A DNA stretch of 64,000 nucleotides, taken from contig JAZNSI010000038.1 in NCBI GenBank assembly GCA_045591175.1, positions 25,951 through 89,950 on the forward strand. The letters run 5' to 3'. Source of the DNA: UBA11524 sp045591175. Its GTDB lineage: Bacteria > Bacillota > Clostridia > Christensenellales > Aristaeellaceae. Within the stretch, counting starts at the first letter, position 1. Each line of letters begins with the position of its first letter. The notes beneath the pieces were generated by a model. That model saw only the letters and a list, made by a program, of their open reading frames with translations. It was not told the DNA's origin and did no database searches. This document shows, piece after piece, positions 43,469 through 51,117 of the stretch. The position numbers were made by a program, and so were the translations under genes.

Positions 43469-43756
43469 ATGTTGGAACTGGCTATTGGTATCATTCTTGG
43501 CTGCTGCGCGCTGGGCGCTGGCATCTGCATGGGCATTGGCGCTATCGGCCCCGGCGTCGGCGAAGGTCACGCTGTTGCGAACGCTTGTGAGGCCATCGGC
43601 CGTCAGCCCGAAGCCAAGGGCGCTGTCACCTCTACCATGATCATGGGCTGTGCTATTTCCGAGACCACCGGTATTTACGCCCTGGTTATCGCCATCCTGC
43701 TGATCTTCGTTGCCCCTGGCATGCTGGTGAATACCCTGGTCAACGCCATCAAGTAA
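43469..43756 (+). CDS. atpE: F-type ATP synthase subunit c, two-carboxylate Na+-type
   Basis: A 95-residue helical hairpin. Loop RQPEAKG contacts gamma/epsilon. The ion site is E65 in helix 2 (ISETTGIY) plus a second carboxylate E32 in helix 1 (GPGVGEG), where Ilyobacter has Gln32. T66, T67 and Y70 occupy the positions of the Na+-coordinating S66, T67 and Y70. The two-carboxylate motif is known from Fusobacterium nucleatum Na+ ATP synthase. GGAGG precedes the ATG. Confidence 0.95.
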   Translation: MLELAIGIILGCCALGAGICMGIGAIGPGVGEGHAVANACEAIGRQPEAKGAVTSTMIMGCAISETTGIYALVIAILLIFVAPGMLVNTLVNAIK

Positions 43757-43769
43757 AGCAGGTGACAGA

Positions 43770-44270
43770 ATGGGTAATCTGCAAATCGTATCCTTCAACC
43801 TGTGGCAGGTGCTCATTTCGCTGGCGAATCTGACCATTCTGTACCTGGGTTTGAAGAAGTTCCTGTATAAGCCCGTGAAGGCTGTGCTGGAGAATCGTAA
43901 GGCGGCCATCGCCAAGGAATATGCCGAGGCGGAGGAGGCTCGCACCAGCGCAAACGCGGCCCGCGAGGAGTACGCTGCCAAGCTGGCCACCGCCCACACC
44001 ACCGCTGATGAGATCATCCACGACGCCACCGTCCTGGCCAACCGCAGGGGCGAGAAGATCGTGGCTGACGCTCATCAGAAGGCTGACGAGATCGTCCGCC
44101 AGGGCGAACTGGAGGCCTCCATGGAGAAGAAGAAGGCCATGGAAGCCATCCGCCAGGATATCACCGACGTGTCCGCTGCCATGACCGAAAAGCTGCTGGG
44201 TCGCGAGATGTCCGCCGCCGATCACCGCATTATGATCGACGAGTTCCTGAAGGGCGTGGGTGAAGACTGA
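43770..44270 (+). CDS. atpF: F-type ATP synthase subunit b
   Basis: A 166-residue peripheral-stalk protein: one N-terminal transmembrane helix (about 7-29) and a long charged coiled coil. The conserved PVKAVLENRKAAI follows the membrane segment. It ends in a TGATG overlap with atpH, implying translational coupling. Confidence 0.94.
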   Translation: MGNLQIVSFNLWQVLISLANLTILYLGLKKFLYKPVKAVLENRKAAIAKEYAEAEEARTSANAAREEYAAKLATAHTTADEIIHDATVLANRRGEKIVADAHQKADEIVRQGELEASMEKKKAMEAIRQDITDVSAAMTEKLLGREMSAADHRIMIDEFLKGVGED

Positions 44271-44800
44271 TGACCGATACGAGCAAGTCTTACGCCGACG
44301 CGCTGTTCTCCCTGGCGCTGGAGACGAACACTGTATTTGAAACGCTGACGACGCTCAAGGAGATGCGTGACGGCCTGTACGGCACCGAGGGCGCGCTGGA
44401 TTTGCTGGCGTCCCCCTCCATCCCCGTTGATGAGCGCTGCGCTGTGCTGGAGAAGGCCTTTGGCGACGTCCAGCCGGAGCATGTGATGAGCTTTGTGGGC
44501 ATCCTGGTGCAGCACGGGTACATCCGTGAGCTGAACGACTGCGTGGAAGCCTACACTGCCCTGCATGATGAGCACGGCCGCCTGTCCACCGCCTACGTGA
44601 CCAGCGCTGTGGAGCTGACCAAGGGCGAAAAGGCGGAGCTGACTGCAAAGCTGAGCCGCAAGTTCCAGCGGACGATCCATCTGGAATGTGCGGTGGATCC
44701 TTCGCTCCTGGGCGGCCTGGTCGTTCAGGTGGACGGCAAGGTCATTGACGGCAGCCTGAAGCACAAGCTGCAAGAAATCAAGGAAGTGATGACAAAATGA
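44270..44800 (+). CDS. atpH: F-type ATP synthase subunit delta
   Basis: A 176-residue soluble protein linking the peripheral stalk to the alpha3beta3 head. N-terminal SYADALFSLA and C-terminal DPSLLGGLVVQVDGKVIDGSL are the family signatures. It overlaps atpF by one base and atpA by four (ATGA). Confidence 0.94.
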   Translation: MTDTSKSYADALFSLALETNTVFETLTTLKEMRDGLYGTEGALDLLASPSIPVDERCAVLEKAFGDVQPEHVMSFVGILVQHGYIRELNDCVEAYTALHDEHGRLSTAYVTSAVELTKGEKAELTAKLSRKFQRTIHLECAVDPSLLGGLVVQVDGKVIDGSLKHKLQEIKEVMTK

Positions 44801-46290
44801 GCAACAGACCTGAAGAGATTTCGAGCATCCTGAAGGAGCAGATCCGGAATTACAAGTCCCGCATCGAGATGAACGAGACCGGCACGGTCATCACCGTCGG
44901 CGACGGTATTGCCCGCGTGTACGGACTCCGCTCCTGCATGGCCAATGAGCTGCTGCGCTTTGAGGACGGCAGCTACGGCATGGCTCAGAACCTGGAAGAG
45001 GATACCGTCTCCGTTGCCGTGCTGAGCGACAGGGATTCCATCCGCGAGGGCTCTACCGTGTACCGCACGGGCAAGGCCCTGTCCGTCCCGGTGGGCGAGA
45101 ACCTGCTGGGCCGCGTGGTGAACGCCCTGGGTGAGCCCATCGACGGCAAGGGCGATATCATCACCACCGAAACCCGCCCCATCGAATCCGAGGCTCCCGG
45201 CATCATCGAGCGTCAGAGCGTTCATGTGCCGCTGCAGACCGGTATCAAGGCCATCGACGCGATGATCCCCATCGGCCGCGGCCAGCGCGAGCTGATCATT
45301 GGCGACCGCCAGACCGGTAAGACCGCCATCGCGATCGACACCATCATCAACCAGAAGGGCAAGGACGTGCTGTGCGTGTACGTCGCCATCGGCCAGAAGC
45401 GCACCTCCGTTGTGCAGATCGCCAACGAGCTGGAGCGCGCCGGCGCGATGCCCTACACCATCATCGTGTCTGCCTCCGCGGCAGAAGCGGCCCCCCTGCA
45501 GTACATCGCGCCCTACTCCGGCTGCGCGATGGCGGAGTACTTCCGCGCCCAGGGCAAGGACGTGCTGATCGTGTACGACGATCTGTCCAAGCACGCCGTG
45601 GCCTACCGCGCCCTGTCTCTGCTGATCCGCCGTCCTCCGGGCCGCGAGGCTTTCCCGGGCGACGTGTTCTATCTGCACTCCCGCCTGCTGGAGCGTGCTG
45701 CCTGCGTCCATAAGGACTTCGGCGGCGGTTCCATCACAGCACTGCCCATCATCGAGACCCAGGCGGGCGACGTTTCCGCCTACATCCCCACCAACGTCAT
45801 CTCCATCACCGACGGCCAGATCTTCCTGGAGACCGAGCTCTTCCACTCCGGCATCATGCCTGCTATTAACCCGGGCATCTCCGTCAGCCGAGTGGGCGGC
45901 GCGGCCCAGCTGAAGGCCATGAAGAAGGTTGCCGGCGAATTGAAGCTGCTCTACGCGCAGTACCTGGAGCTGAAGTCCTTCGCCCAGTTCGGTTCCGACC
46001 TGGATGCTGACACCAAGGCCCGTCTGGCCCTGGGCGCCCGCATCGTGGAAGTTCTCAAGCAGGGCAAGAACGCCCCCATCCGCGTGGGCTGTCAGGTCGC
46101 CATCGTTTACGCTGTTATCCATGGCTATCTCAACGACGTTGAGGTCAAGGACGTGGCGGCGTGGGAGGATCGCCTGTACGAGAAGCTCGAGGCTGAAAAT
46201 GTCGATCTGCTGACCCGCATGGAGCAGGGCCAGTGGTCTGATGACGATGTGAAAGAACTGGAAGCGGCGCTTGCGTCCATGCGGAGGTGA
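44797..46290 (+). CDS. atpA: F-type ATP synthase subunit alpha
   Basis: A 497-residue nucleotide-binding head subunit. The P-loop is GDRQTGKT (169-176) and the family signature PAINPGISVSRVG is intact. Length is normal. It starts in the ATGA overlap with atpH and ends over the atpG ribosome binding site. Confidence 0.97.
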   Translation: MSNRPEEISSILKEQIRNYKSRIEMNETGTVITVGDGIARVYGLRSCMANELLRFEDGSYGMAQNLEEDTVSVAVLSDRDSIREGSTVYRTGKALSVPVGENLLGRVVNALGEPIDGKGDIITTETRPIESEAPGIIERQSVHVPLQTGIKAIDAMIPIGRGQRELIIGDRQTGKTAIAIDTIINQKGKDVLCVYVAIGQKRTSVVQIANELERAGAMPYTIIVSASAAEAAPLQYIAPYSGCAMAEYFRAQGKDVLIVYDDLSKHAVAYRALSLLIRRPPGREAFPGDVFYLHSRLLERAACVHKDFGGGSITALPIIETQAGDVSAYIPTNVISITDGQIFLETELFHSGIMPAINPGISVSRVGGAAQLKAMKKVAGELKLLYAQYLELKSFAQFGSDLDADTKARLALGARIVEVLKQGKNAPIRVGCQVAIVYAVIHGYLNDVEVKDVAAWEDRLYEKLEAENVDLLTRMEQGQWSDDDVKELEAALASMRR

Positions 46291-46295
46291 CGGGC

Positions 46296-47096
46296 ATGGG
46301 AGCCAACACCAAAGCCCTGAAAAACCGCATTCGCTCCGTTGATTCTACGCTGCATACCACCAGCGCCATGGGCCTGGTCGCGTCCTCCAAGATGCGCCGT
46401 GCCAATCAGGCAATGCAGGCTGGCAAACAATACGTTGCTGCCTTTGACCGCGTGGTCGGCGTGCTGGCTTCAGTAAACGAGTGCCAGCGCAGTCCCTACA
46501 TGCGCGCGGCGGGCGAGCGCACGAAGCTGATCGTCATCGCGGGTGACCGCGGCCTGGCGGGCGGCTACAATGCCAACATCTTCCGCCTCGTGGCGACGAT
46601 GCAGTACGACGAGATCATCCCCATCGGCAAGCGCGCCTGTGACCGCTACAAGGGGGAGTTCCATTCCTCTGAGAAGTACACGGGCGCGGAGGCCACGGCG
46701 CTGGCACGCAAGCTCTGCAAAGAGTTCGTGGACGGCGAATATGACCGCCTGGGCATCGTGTACACCCGCTATGTGTCCATGATGAGCCAGGAGGCTGAGG
46801 TCAAGTGGGTTCTGCCCCTTGTCAAGCCCGAGAGCGTGGAACCCATCTCCGCCATCTTCGAGCCGGATGAGGAGACCATCCTCAACGCCACCGTGCCGGA
46901 TTACGTCGCGGGCATCCTGATGGCCTGTATCCGCGAGTCTTTCGCCAGCGAGGTCACTGCCCGCCGCATGGCCATGGATTCCGCCGGCAAGAACGCCCGC
47001 GCGATGATCGACGACCTGCAGCTGCAGTACAACCGCGCGCGTCAGGGCGCCATCACCCAGGAAATCACGGAGATCGTTGCCGGCGCAGGCAGCTGA
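46296..47096 (+). CDS. atpG: F-type ATP synthase subunit gamma
   Basis: A 266-residue central-stalk subunit with two long helices forming the rotating coiled coil. The N-terminal NTKALKNRIRSVDST and the C-terminal MDSAGKNARAMIDDLQLQYN are conserved; ITQEITEIVAGA is the standard end. The ATG at 46296 lies 8 bases after GGAGG; a GTG at 46287 overlapping the atpA stop is an alternative. Confidence 0.95.
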   Translation: MGANTKALKNRIRSVDSTLHTTSAMGLVASSKMRRANQAMQAGKQYVAAFDRVVGVLASVNECQRSPYMRAAGERTKLIVIAGDRGLAGGYNANIFRLVATMQYDEIIPIGKRACDRYKGEFHSSEKYTGAEATALARKLCKEFVDGEYDRLGIVYTRYVSMMSQEAEVKWVLPLVKPESVEPISAIFEPDEETILNATVPDYVAGILMACIRESFASEVTARRMAMDSAGKNARAMIDDLQLQYNRARQGAITQEITEIVAGAGS

Positions 47097-47141
47097 TTCC
47101 GCATTCGATGATTACCCTACGAACAGAAGGGGGTTATACCT

Positions 47142-48539
47142 TTGGCAACTACCAACACGGGCATTGTCGCACAGGTCATGGGACCTGTTGTTGACGTCCG
47201 TTTCGAAAAGGGCGGTCTTCCGCCCATCCATCAGGCGTTGACGGTCATGATCGGCGAGCGCAAGCTGACCGTTGAGGTCGCGCAGCATATCGGCGACAAC
47301 ACCGCCCGCTGCATCGCCATGGCCTCTACCGACGGACTCCAGCGTGATTCCGTCGTGACGGATACCGGCGCGGCCATTTCCGTGCCCGTCGGCCGCCAGA
47401 CTCTGGGCCGCATCTTCAACGTCCTGGGTGACGTGGTGGACAACGGCGAACCCGTTGAGGGCGAGCGCTGGGACATCCATCGTCCTGCCCCTGCCTATGA
47501 TGAGCTGGCCACTTCCACCGAGATCCTGGAGACCGGCATCAAGGTCATCGACCTGATCTGCCCCTACTCCAAGGGCGGCAAGATCGGCCTGTTCGGCGGC
47601 GCTGGCGTAGGCAAGACGGTTCTGATCATGGAGCTGATCAACAACATCGCCAAGCAGCACAACGGCCTGTCTGTCTTCACCGGCGTTGGCGAGCGTACCC
47701 GCGAGGGCAACGATCTGTACAACGAGATGAAGGAATCCGGTGTTATCAAGAACACCGCGCTGGTCTACGGCCAGATGAACGAGCCTCCGGGAGCCCGTAT
47801 GCGCGTGGGCCTGGCTGGCCTGACCGTCGCTGAGTACTTCCGCGATCAGGAAAACCAGGACGTGCTGCTGTTCATCGACAACATCTTCCGTTTCACCCAG
47901 GCTGGCTCCGAGGTGTCCGCGCTGCTGGGCCGTATGCCCTCCGCTGTTGGCTACCAGCCCACCCTGGCCACCGAAATGGGTACCCTGCAGGAGCGCATCA
48001 CCTCTACCCGCAAGGGCTCCATCACGTCCGTGCAGGCCGTGTACGTCCCTGCGGACGACCTGACTGACCCCGCTCCCGCCACGACCTTCTCCCACCTGGA
48101 CGCCACCACGGTTCTCAGCCGTTCCATCGCCTCCATGGGTATTTATCCCGCGGTTGATCCGCTGGAGTCCACCTCCCGTATCCTCTCTCCCGATATCTTG
48201 GGTGAGGAGCACTACCGCGTGGCCCGCGAGGTGCAGCGCATTCTGCAGCGTTACACCGAGCTGATGGACATCATCGCCATCATGGGTATGGACGAGCTGT
48301 CTGATGAGGACAAGCTGCTGGTGGGCCGTGCCCGTAAGATCCAGCGCTTCCTGTCCCAGCCCTTCGACGTGTCCGAGAAGTTCACCGGCGTGCCCGGCGC
48401 GTATGTGCCGATCAGCGAGACCATCCGCGGTTTTGCGGAGATCATCGAGGGCAAGCATGATGATCTGCCCGAGTCTGCGTTCCTCTTCGCCGGCACCATT
48501 GATGACGTGATCGCCAAGGCAAAGAAGGTGCAGGGATGA
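47142..48539 (+). CDS. atpD: F-type ATP synthase subunit beta
   Basis: A 465-residue catalytic subunit. The P-loop is GGAGVGKT (152-159); GERTREGND, the DELSEED-equivalent GMDELSDED and PAVDPLESTSR are present. It starts at TTG 47142, preceded by AAGGGGG. It overlaps atpC by four bases. Confidence 0.98.
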   Translation: MATTNTGIVAQVMGPVVDVRFEKGGLPPIHQALTVMIGERKLTVEVAQHIGDNTARCIAMASTDGLQRDSVVTDTGAAISVPVGRQTLGRIFNVLGDVVDNGEPVEGERWDIHRPAPAYDELATSTEILETGIKVIDLICPYSKGGKIGLFGGAGVGKTVLIMELINNIAKQHNGLSVFTGVGERTREGNDLYNEMKESGVIKNTALVYGQMNEPPGARMRVGLAGLTVAEYFRDQENQDVLLFIDNIFRFTQAGSEVSALLGRMPSAVGYQPTLATEMGTLQERITSTRKGSITSVQAVYVPADDLTDPAPATTFSHLDATTVLSRSIASMGIYPAVDPLESTSRILSPDILGEEHYRVAREVQRILQRYTELMDIIAIMGMDELSDEDKLLVGRARKIQRFLSQPFDVSEKFTGVPGAYVPISETIRGFAEIIEGKHDDLPESAFLFAGTIDDVIAKAKKVQG

Positions 48540-48796
48540 AGACCTTCCTGCTGAACATTTCTTCGCCGGACGGAAAGCTCTTTTCCGGTCAGGTGGTGTC
48601 CCTGATCGTCCGCGGTGTGGAGGGCGAGTTCGCTGTGCTGGCGGAGCATGTGCCCTTCATCACCAATGTCGTGCCCGGCAAGTGCATCATCGAGCTGGAG
48701 GACGGCACGGTCAAGGACGGCCAGACCGAGGGCGGTATGATCACCGTCGGCAAGGACGACGTGACCTACCTCACCGCTGGCGTGACCTTCGAGTAA
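48536..48796 (+). CDS. atpC: F-type ATP synthase subunit epsilon, lacking the C-terminal domain
   Basis: An 86-residue protein containing only the N-terminal beta-sandwich (LNISSPDGKLFSG, EGEFAVLAEHVPF). The usual protein is about 130-140 residues and ends in a two-helix domain that inhibits ATP hydrolysis; here the frame stops directly after YLTAGVTFE. The stop is followed by a clean terminator, so a frameshift is not evident. ATGA overlap with atpD. Confidence 0.93.
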   Translation: MKTFLLNISSPDGKLFSGQVVSLIVRGVEGEFAVLAEHVPFITNVVPGKCIIELEDGTVKDGQTEGGMITVGKDDVTYLTAGVTFE

Positions 48797-48803
48797 AACA
48801 CAT

Positions 48804-48838
48804 TGCCCCTGCTGCAAAATTCGCAGCAGGGGATTTTC
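48804..48838 (+). terminator. ATP synthase operon terminator
   Basis: CCCCTGCTGC and GCAGCAGGGG arms followed by ATTTTC. Confidence 0.85.
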
Positions 48839-48842
48839 TGTC

Positions 48843-48871
48843 TTGCATTGCGGGTGTTATTCATATATAAT
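48843..48871 (+). promoter_or_regulatory. Sigma-A promoter of the GH26 gene
   Basis: TTGCAT, 17-base spacer, TATAAT, about 33 bases before the start codon. Confidence 0.75.
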
Positions 48872-48904
48872 GTAGGCAATATGATCGTTTTACAGGAGGC
48901 GCCT

Positions 48905-49870
48905 ATGCTGACGACACCCTGCGATCCTCATGCACTGCCCTGCGTGCGCAATTTGCTGAATTACCTTGCATCCATTGAGGGCAAGGCCATCCTGACTGGC
49001 CAGCATACGCAGTCCATGGCCCAGGAGGAGCTGCACCATATCGAGAAGGTGACCGGCAAGCGTCCTGCGCTGCTGGGTTTTGAATTGCTGGGATATTCGC
49101 CCAATATCAATTTGGACACGGCGGACGAAGCGTGCATCAAGGAGGTCCTGGAGAACCGCGGCACCCTTGAACGCGCCTGGGAGTGGGCGCGGGAAGGCGG
49201 AATCATCACCTTCACCTGGCACTGGTTCTCTCCCCTGGGCGGCCGCGACAAGGCCTTTTACACCGTGAACACCGACTTCGACGCGCGTCAGGCGCTGAAC
49301 GACGGTACACCGGAGAACGCGGCTTTCCTGCATGACCTGGATCACATGGCGGAGCTGCTGCGTCCCTTCTGTGAAGCGAACGTAGCGATCCTGTGGAGGC
49401 CTTTCCATGAGTGCGACGGCAAGTGGTTCTGGTGGGGCGCGCATGGTCTGGACACCGCCCGCGAGCTGTTCCGGTTCATGTTCCGCTACTACACGGAGCA
49501 CCATCATCTGCACAACCTGATCTGGGTGTGGAACAACCCCACGCCGGAGGGCTATGTGGGGGATGAATACTGCGACATCATCAGCCGCGATTTTTATCCC
49601 GCGCCCCACGATCACAGCGCCTTCCGCGACCGTTGGGAGGGGCTGAAGGCCATCACTACGGCGGACAAGGGCTGCGCGATCGCTGAAACCGGCGTTATCC
49701 CGGATGGTGATGACCTGGCTCGCACCGGCACGCCCTGGCTGTGGTACATGACCTGGAGCCACGGCTTCTGCCTGAACGAGGAGCACAACAGTTTTGACGC
49801 CCTGAACCGGCTCTATCATCACCCTTGGGCCATCACGCTCGACAAACTGCCGCAAGGCATCAACGGATAA
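48905..49870 (+). CDS. Glycoside hydrolase family 26 (beta-mannanase type), cytoplasmic
   Basis: A 321-residue single-domain enzyme. The acid/base is E169 in WRPFHECDGKWFWWG and the nucleophile is E261 in AETG, as in GH26. HWFSPLGG lines the substrate cleft. There is no signal peptide or binding module, so it should act inside the cell on imported manno-oligosaccharides or related glycans. ATG 48905 follows AGGAGG by 6 bases. It precedes an alcohol dehydrogenase gene by 12 bases. Confidence 0.9.
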   Translation: MLTTPCDPHALPCVRNLLNYLASIEGKAILTGQHTQSMAQEELHHIEKVTGKRPALLGFELLGYSPNINLDTADEACIKEVLENRGTLERAWEWAREGGIITFTWHWFSPLGGRDKAFYTVNTDFDARQALNDGTPENAAFLHDLDHMAELLRPFCEANVAILWRPFHECDGKWFWWGAHGLDTARELFRFMFRYYTEHHHLHNLIWVWNNPTPEGYVGDEYCDIISRDFYPAPHDHSAFRDRWEGLKAITTADKGCAIAETGVIPDGDDLARTGTPWLWYMTWSHGFCLNEEHNSFDALNRLYHHPWAITLDKLPQGING

Positions 49871-49882
49871 AGGAGAATTAGT

Positions 49883-51064
49883 ATGGATAATTTCAATTTC
49901 TACAGCCCCACGGAATTTGTGTTTGGCAAGGGCCGCGAGAATGAAGCCGGCCAGCTGGTGAAGAAGTGGGGCGGCACGAAGGTGCTGGTGCACTTCGGCG
50001 GCGGCAGCGCGGTCAAGAGCGGCCTGCTGGGCCGTGTGACGGCCTCCCTGGAGGCGGCGAATGTGCCCTATGTGACGCTGGGCGGTGTGAAGCCCAATCC
50101 CCGCGACACGCTGGTGTACGAGGGCATCGACCTGTGCCGCAAGGAAGGCGTTGACTTCATCCTGTGCGTGGGCGGCGGCTCGGTTATCGATTCTGCCAAG
50201 GCCATCGCTGCAGGTGTTGTGTATGAGGGCGACTTCTGGGATTTCTACTGCGGCAAGGCTGCGGTGGAAAAGGCGCTGCCTGTGGGCACCGTGCTGACCA
50301 TTGCTGCGGCTGGCAGCGAGGGCAGCGGAGACACCGTCGTCACCCAGGAAGCCACCGGCCTCAAGCGCGGCGCGGGCAGCAACGCGCTGCGTCCCCGTTT
50401 CTCCATCATGAACCCGGAGCTGACTCAGACCCTGCCGGCTTTCCAGACGGCCTGCGGCGCCTGCGACATCATGGCCCATGTCTTTGAGCGTTACTTTACC
50501 AACACCCCCGAGGTGGAGATCACCGACCGCCTGTGCGAGGCTGTCCTGACCACCATGGTCAAGGAAACGCCCCGTGTCATCGCTGATCCCAACAATTACG
50601 AGGCCCGCGCGAACATCATGTGGGCGGGCACCGTGGCGCACACCAACATCGTGGGCGTTGGCCGCAGCCAGGACTGGAACAGCCACAACCTGGAGCACGA
50701 GCTCTCCGGCCTGTACGACGTGGCCCACGGCGCCGGTCTGGCGGTCGTGATGCCTGCGTGGATGGAGTTCGTCATGCCCCACAATCCCATGCGCTTTGCC
50801 CAGATGGCGACGCGCGTTTTCGGCTGTGCGATGAACTTCGAAAACCCCGAAGCCACCGCCAAGGAGGGCATCCGCTGCTTCCGCCGCTTCCTCAAGGAAA
50901 TCGGGTTGCCGATTAACTTCCAGGAGCTTGGCGCGAAGGAAGAGGATATTCCCGTGCTGGTGGAGAAGCTGGGCCTGGGCGATGGCCGCACCTGGGGCTT
51001 CGTCCGCCTGTCCTCCGAGGATGTGGCAGAGATCTACCGCATTGCCGCCAAGGCGACCCTGTAA
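49883..51064 (+). CDS. Iron-containing alcohol dehydrogenase (butanol dehydrogenase-like)
   Basis: A 393-residue group III dehydrogenase. The NAD(P) loop is GGGSVIDSAKAIAA. Metal ligands are D195, H199, H268 and H282 (GACDIMAHVFE, NSHNLEHELSG, DVAHGAG). The sequence resembles YugJ/BdhA enzymes that reduce medium aldehydes. AAAGGAG precedes the ATG. It is co-transcribed with the GH26 gene; whether the pairing is functional is unclear. Confidence 0.92.
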   Translation: MDNFNFYSPTEFVFGKGRENEAGQLVKKWGGTKVLVHFGGGSAVKSGLLGRVTASLEAANVPYVTLGGVKPNPRDTLVYEGIDLCRKEGVDFILCVGGGSVIDSAKAIAAGVVYEGDFWDFYCGKAAVEKALPVGTVLTIAAAGSEGSGDTVVTQEATGLKRGAGSNALRPRFSIMNPELTQTLPAFQTACGACDIMAHVFERYFTNTPEVEITDRLCEAVLTTMVKETPRVIADPNNYEARANIMWAGTVAHTNIVGVGRSQDWNSHNLEHELSGLYDVAHGAGLAVVMPAWMEFVMPHNPMRFAQMATRVFGCAMNFENPEATAKEGIRCFRRFLKEIGLPINFQELGAKEEDIPVLVEKLGLGDGRTWGFVRLSSEDVAEIYRIAAKATL

Positions 51065-51070
51065 CAAAGG

Positions 51071-51108
51071 AAACACCCTGCTGATGCGTGTCAGCAGGGT
51101 GTTTTTGT
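51071..51108. terminator. Bidirectional terminator
   Basis: ACACCCTGCTGA and TCAGCAGGGTGT arms with TTTTTG on the plus strand; the convergent lipoprotein gene ends next to it. Confidence 0.85.
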
Positions 51109-51117
51109 GTGCAGGGA

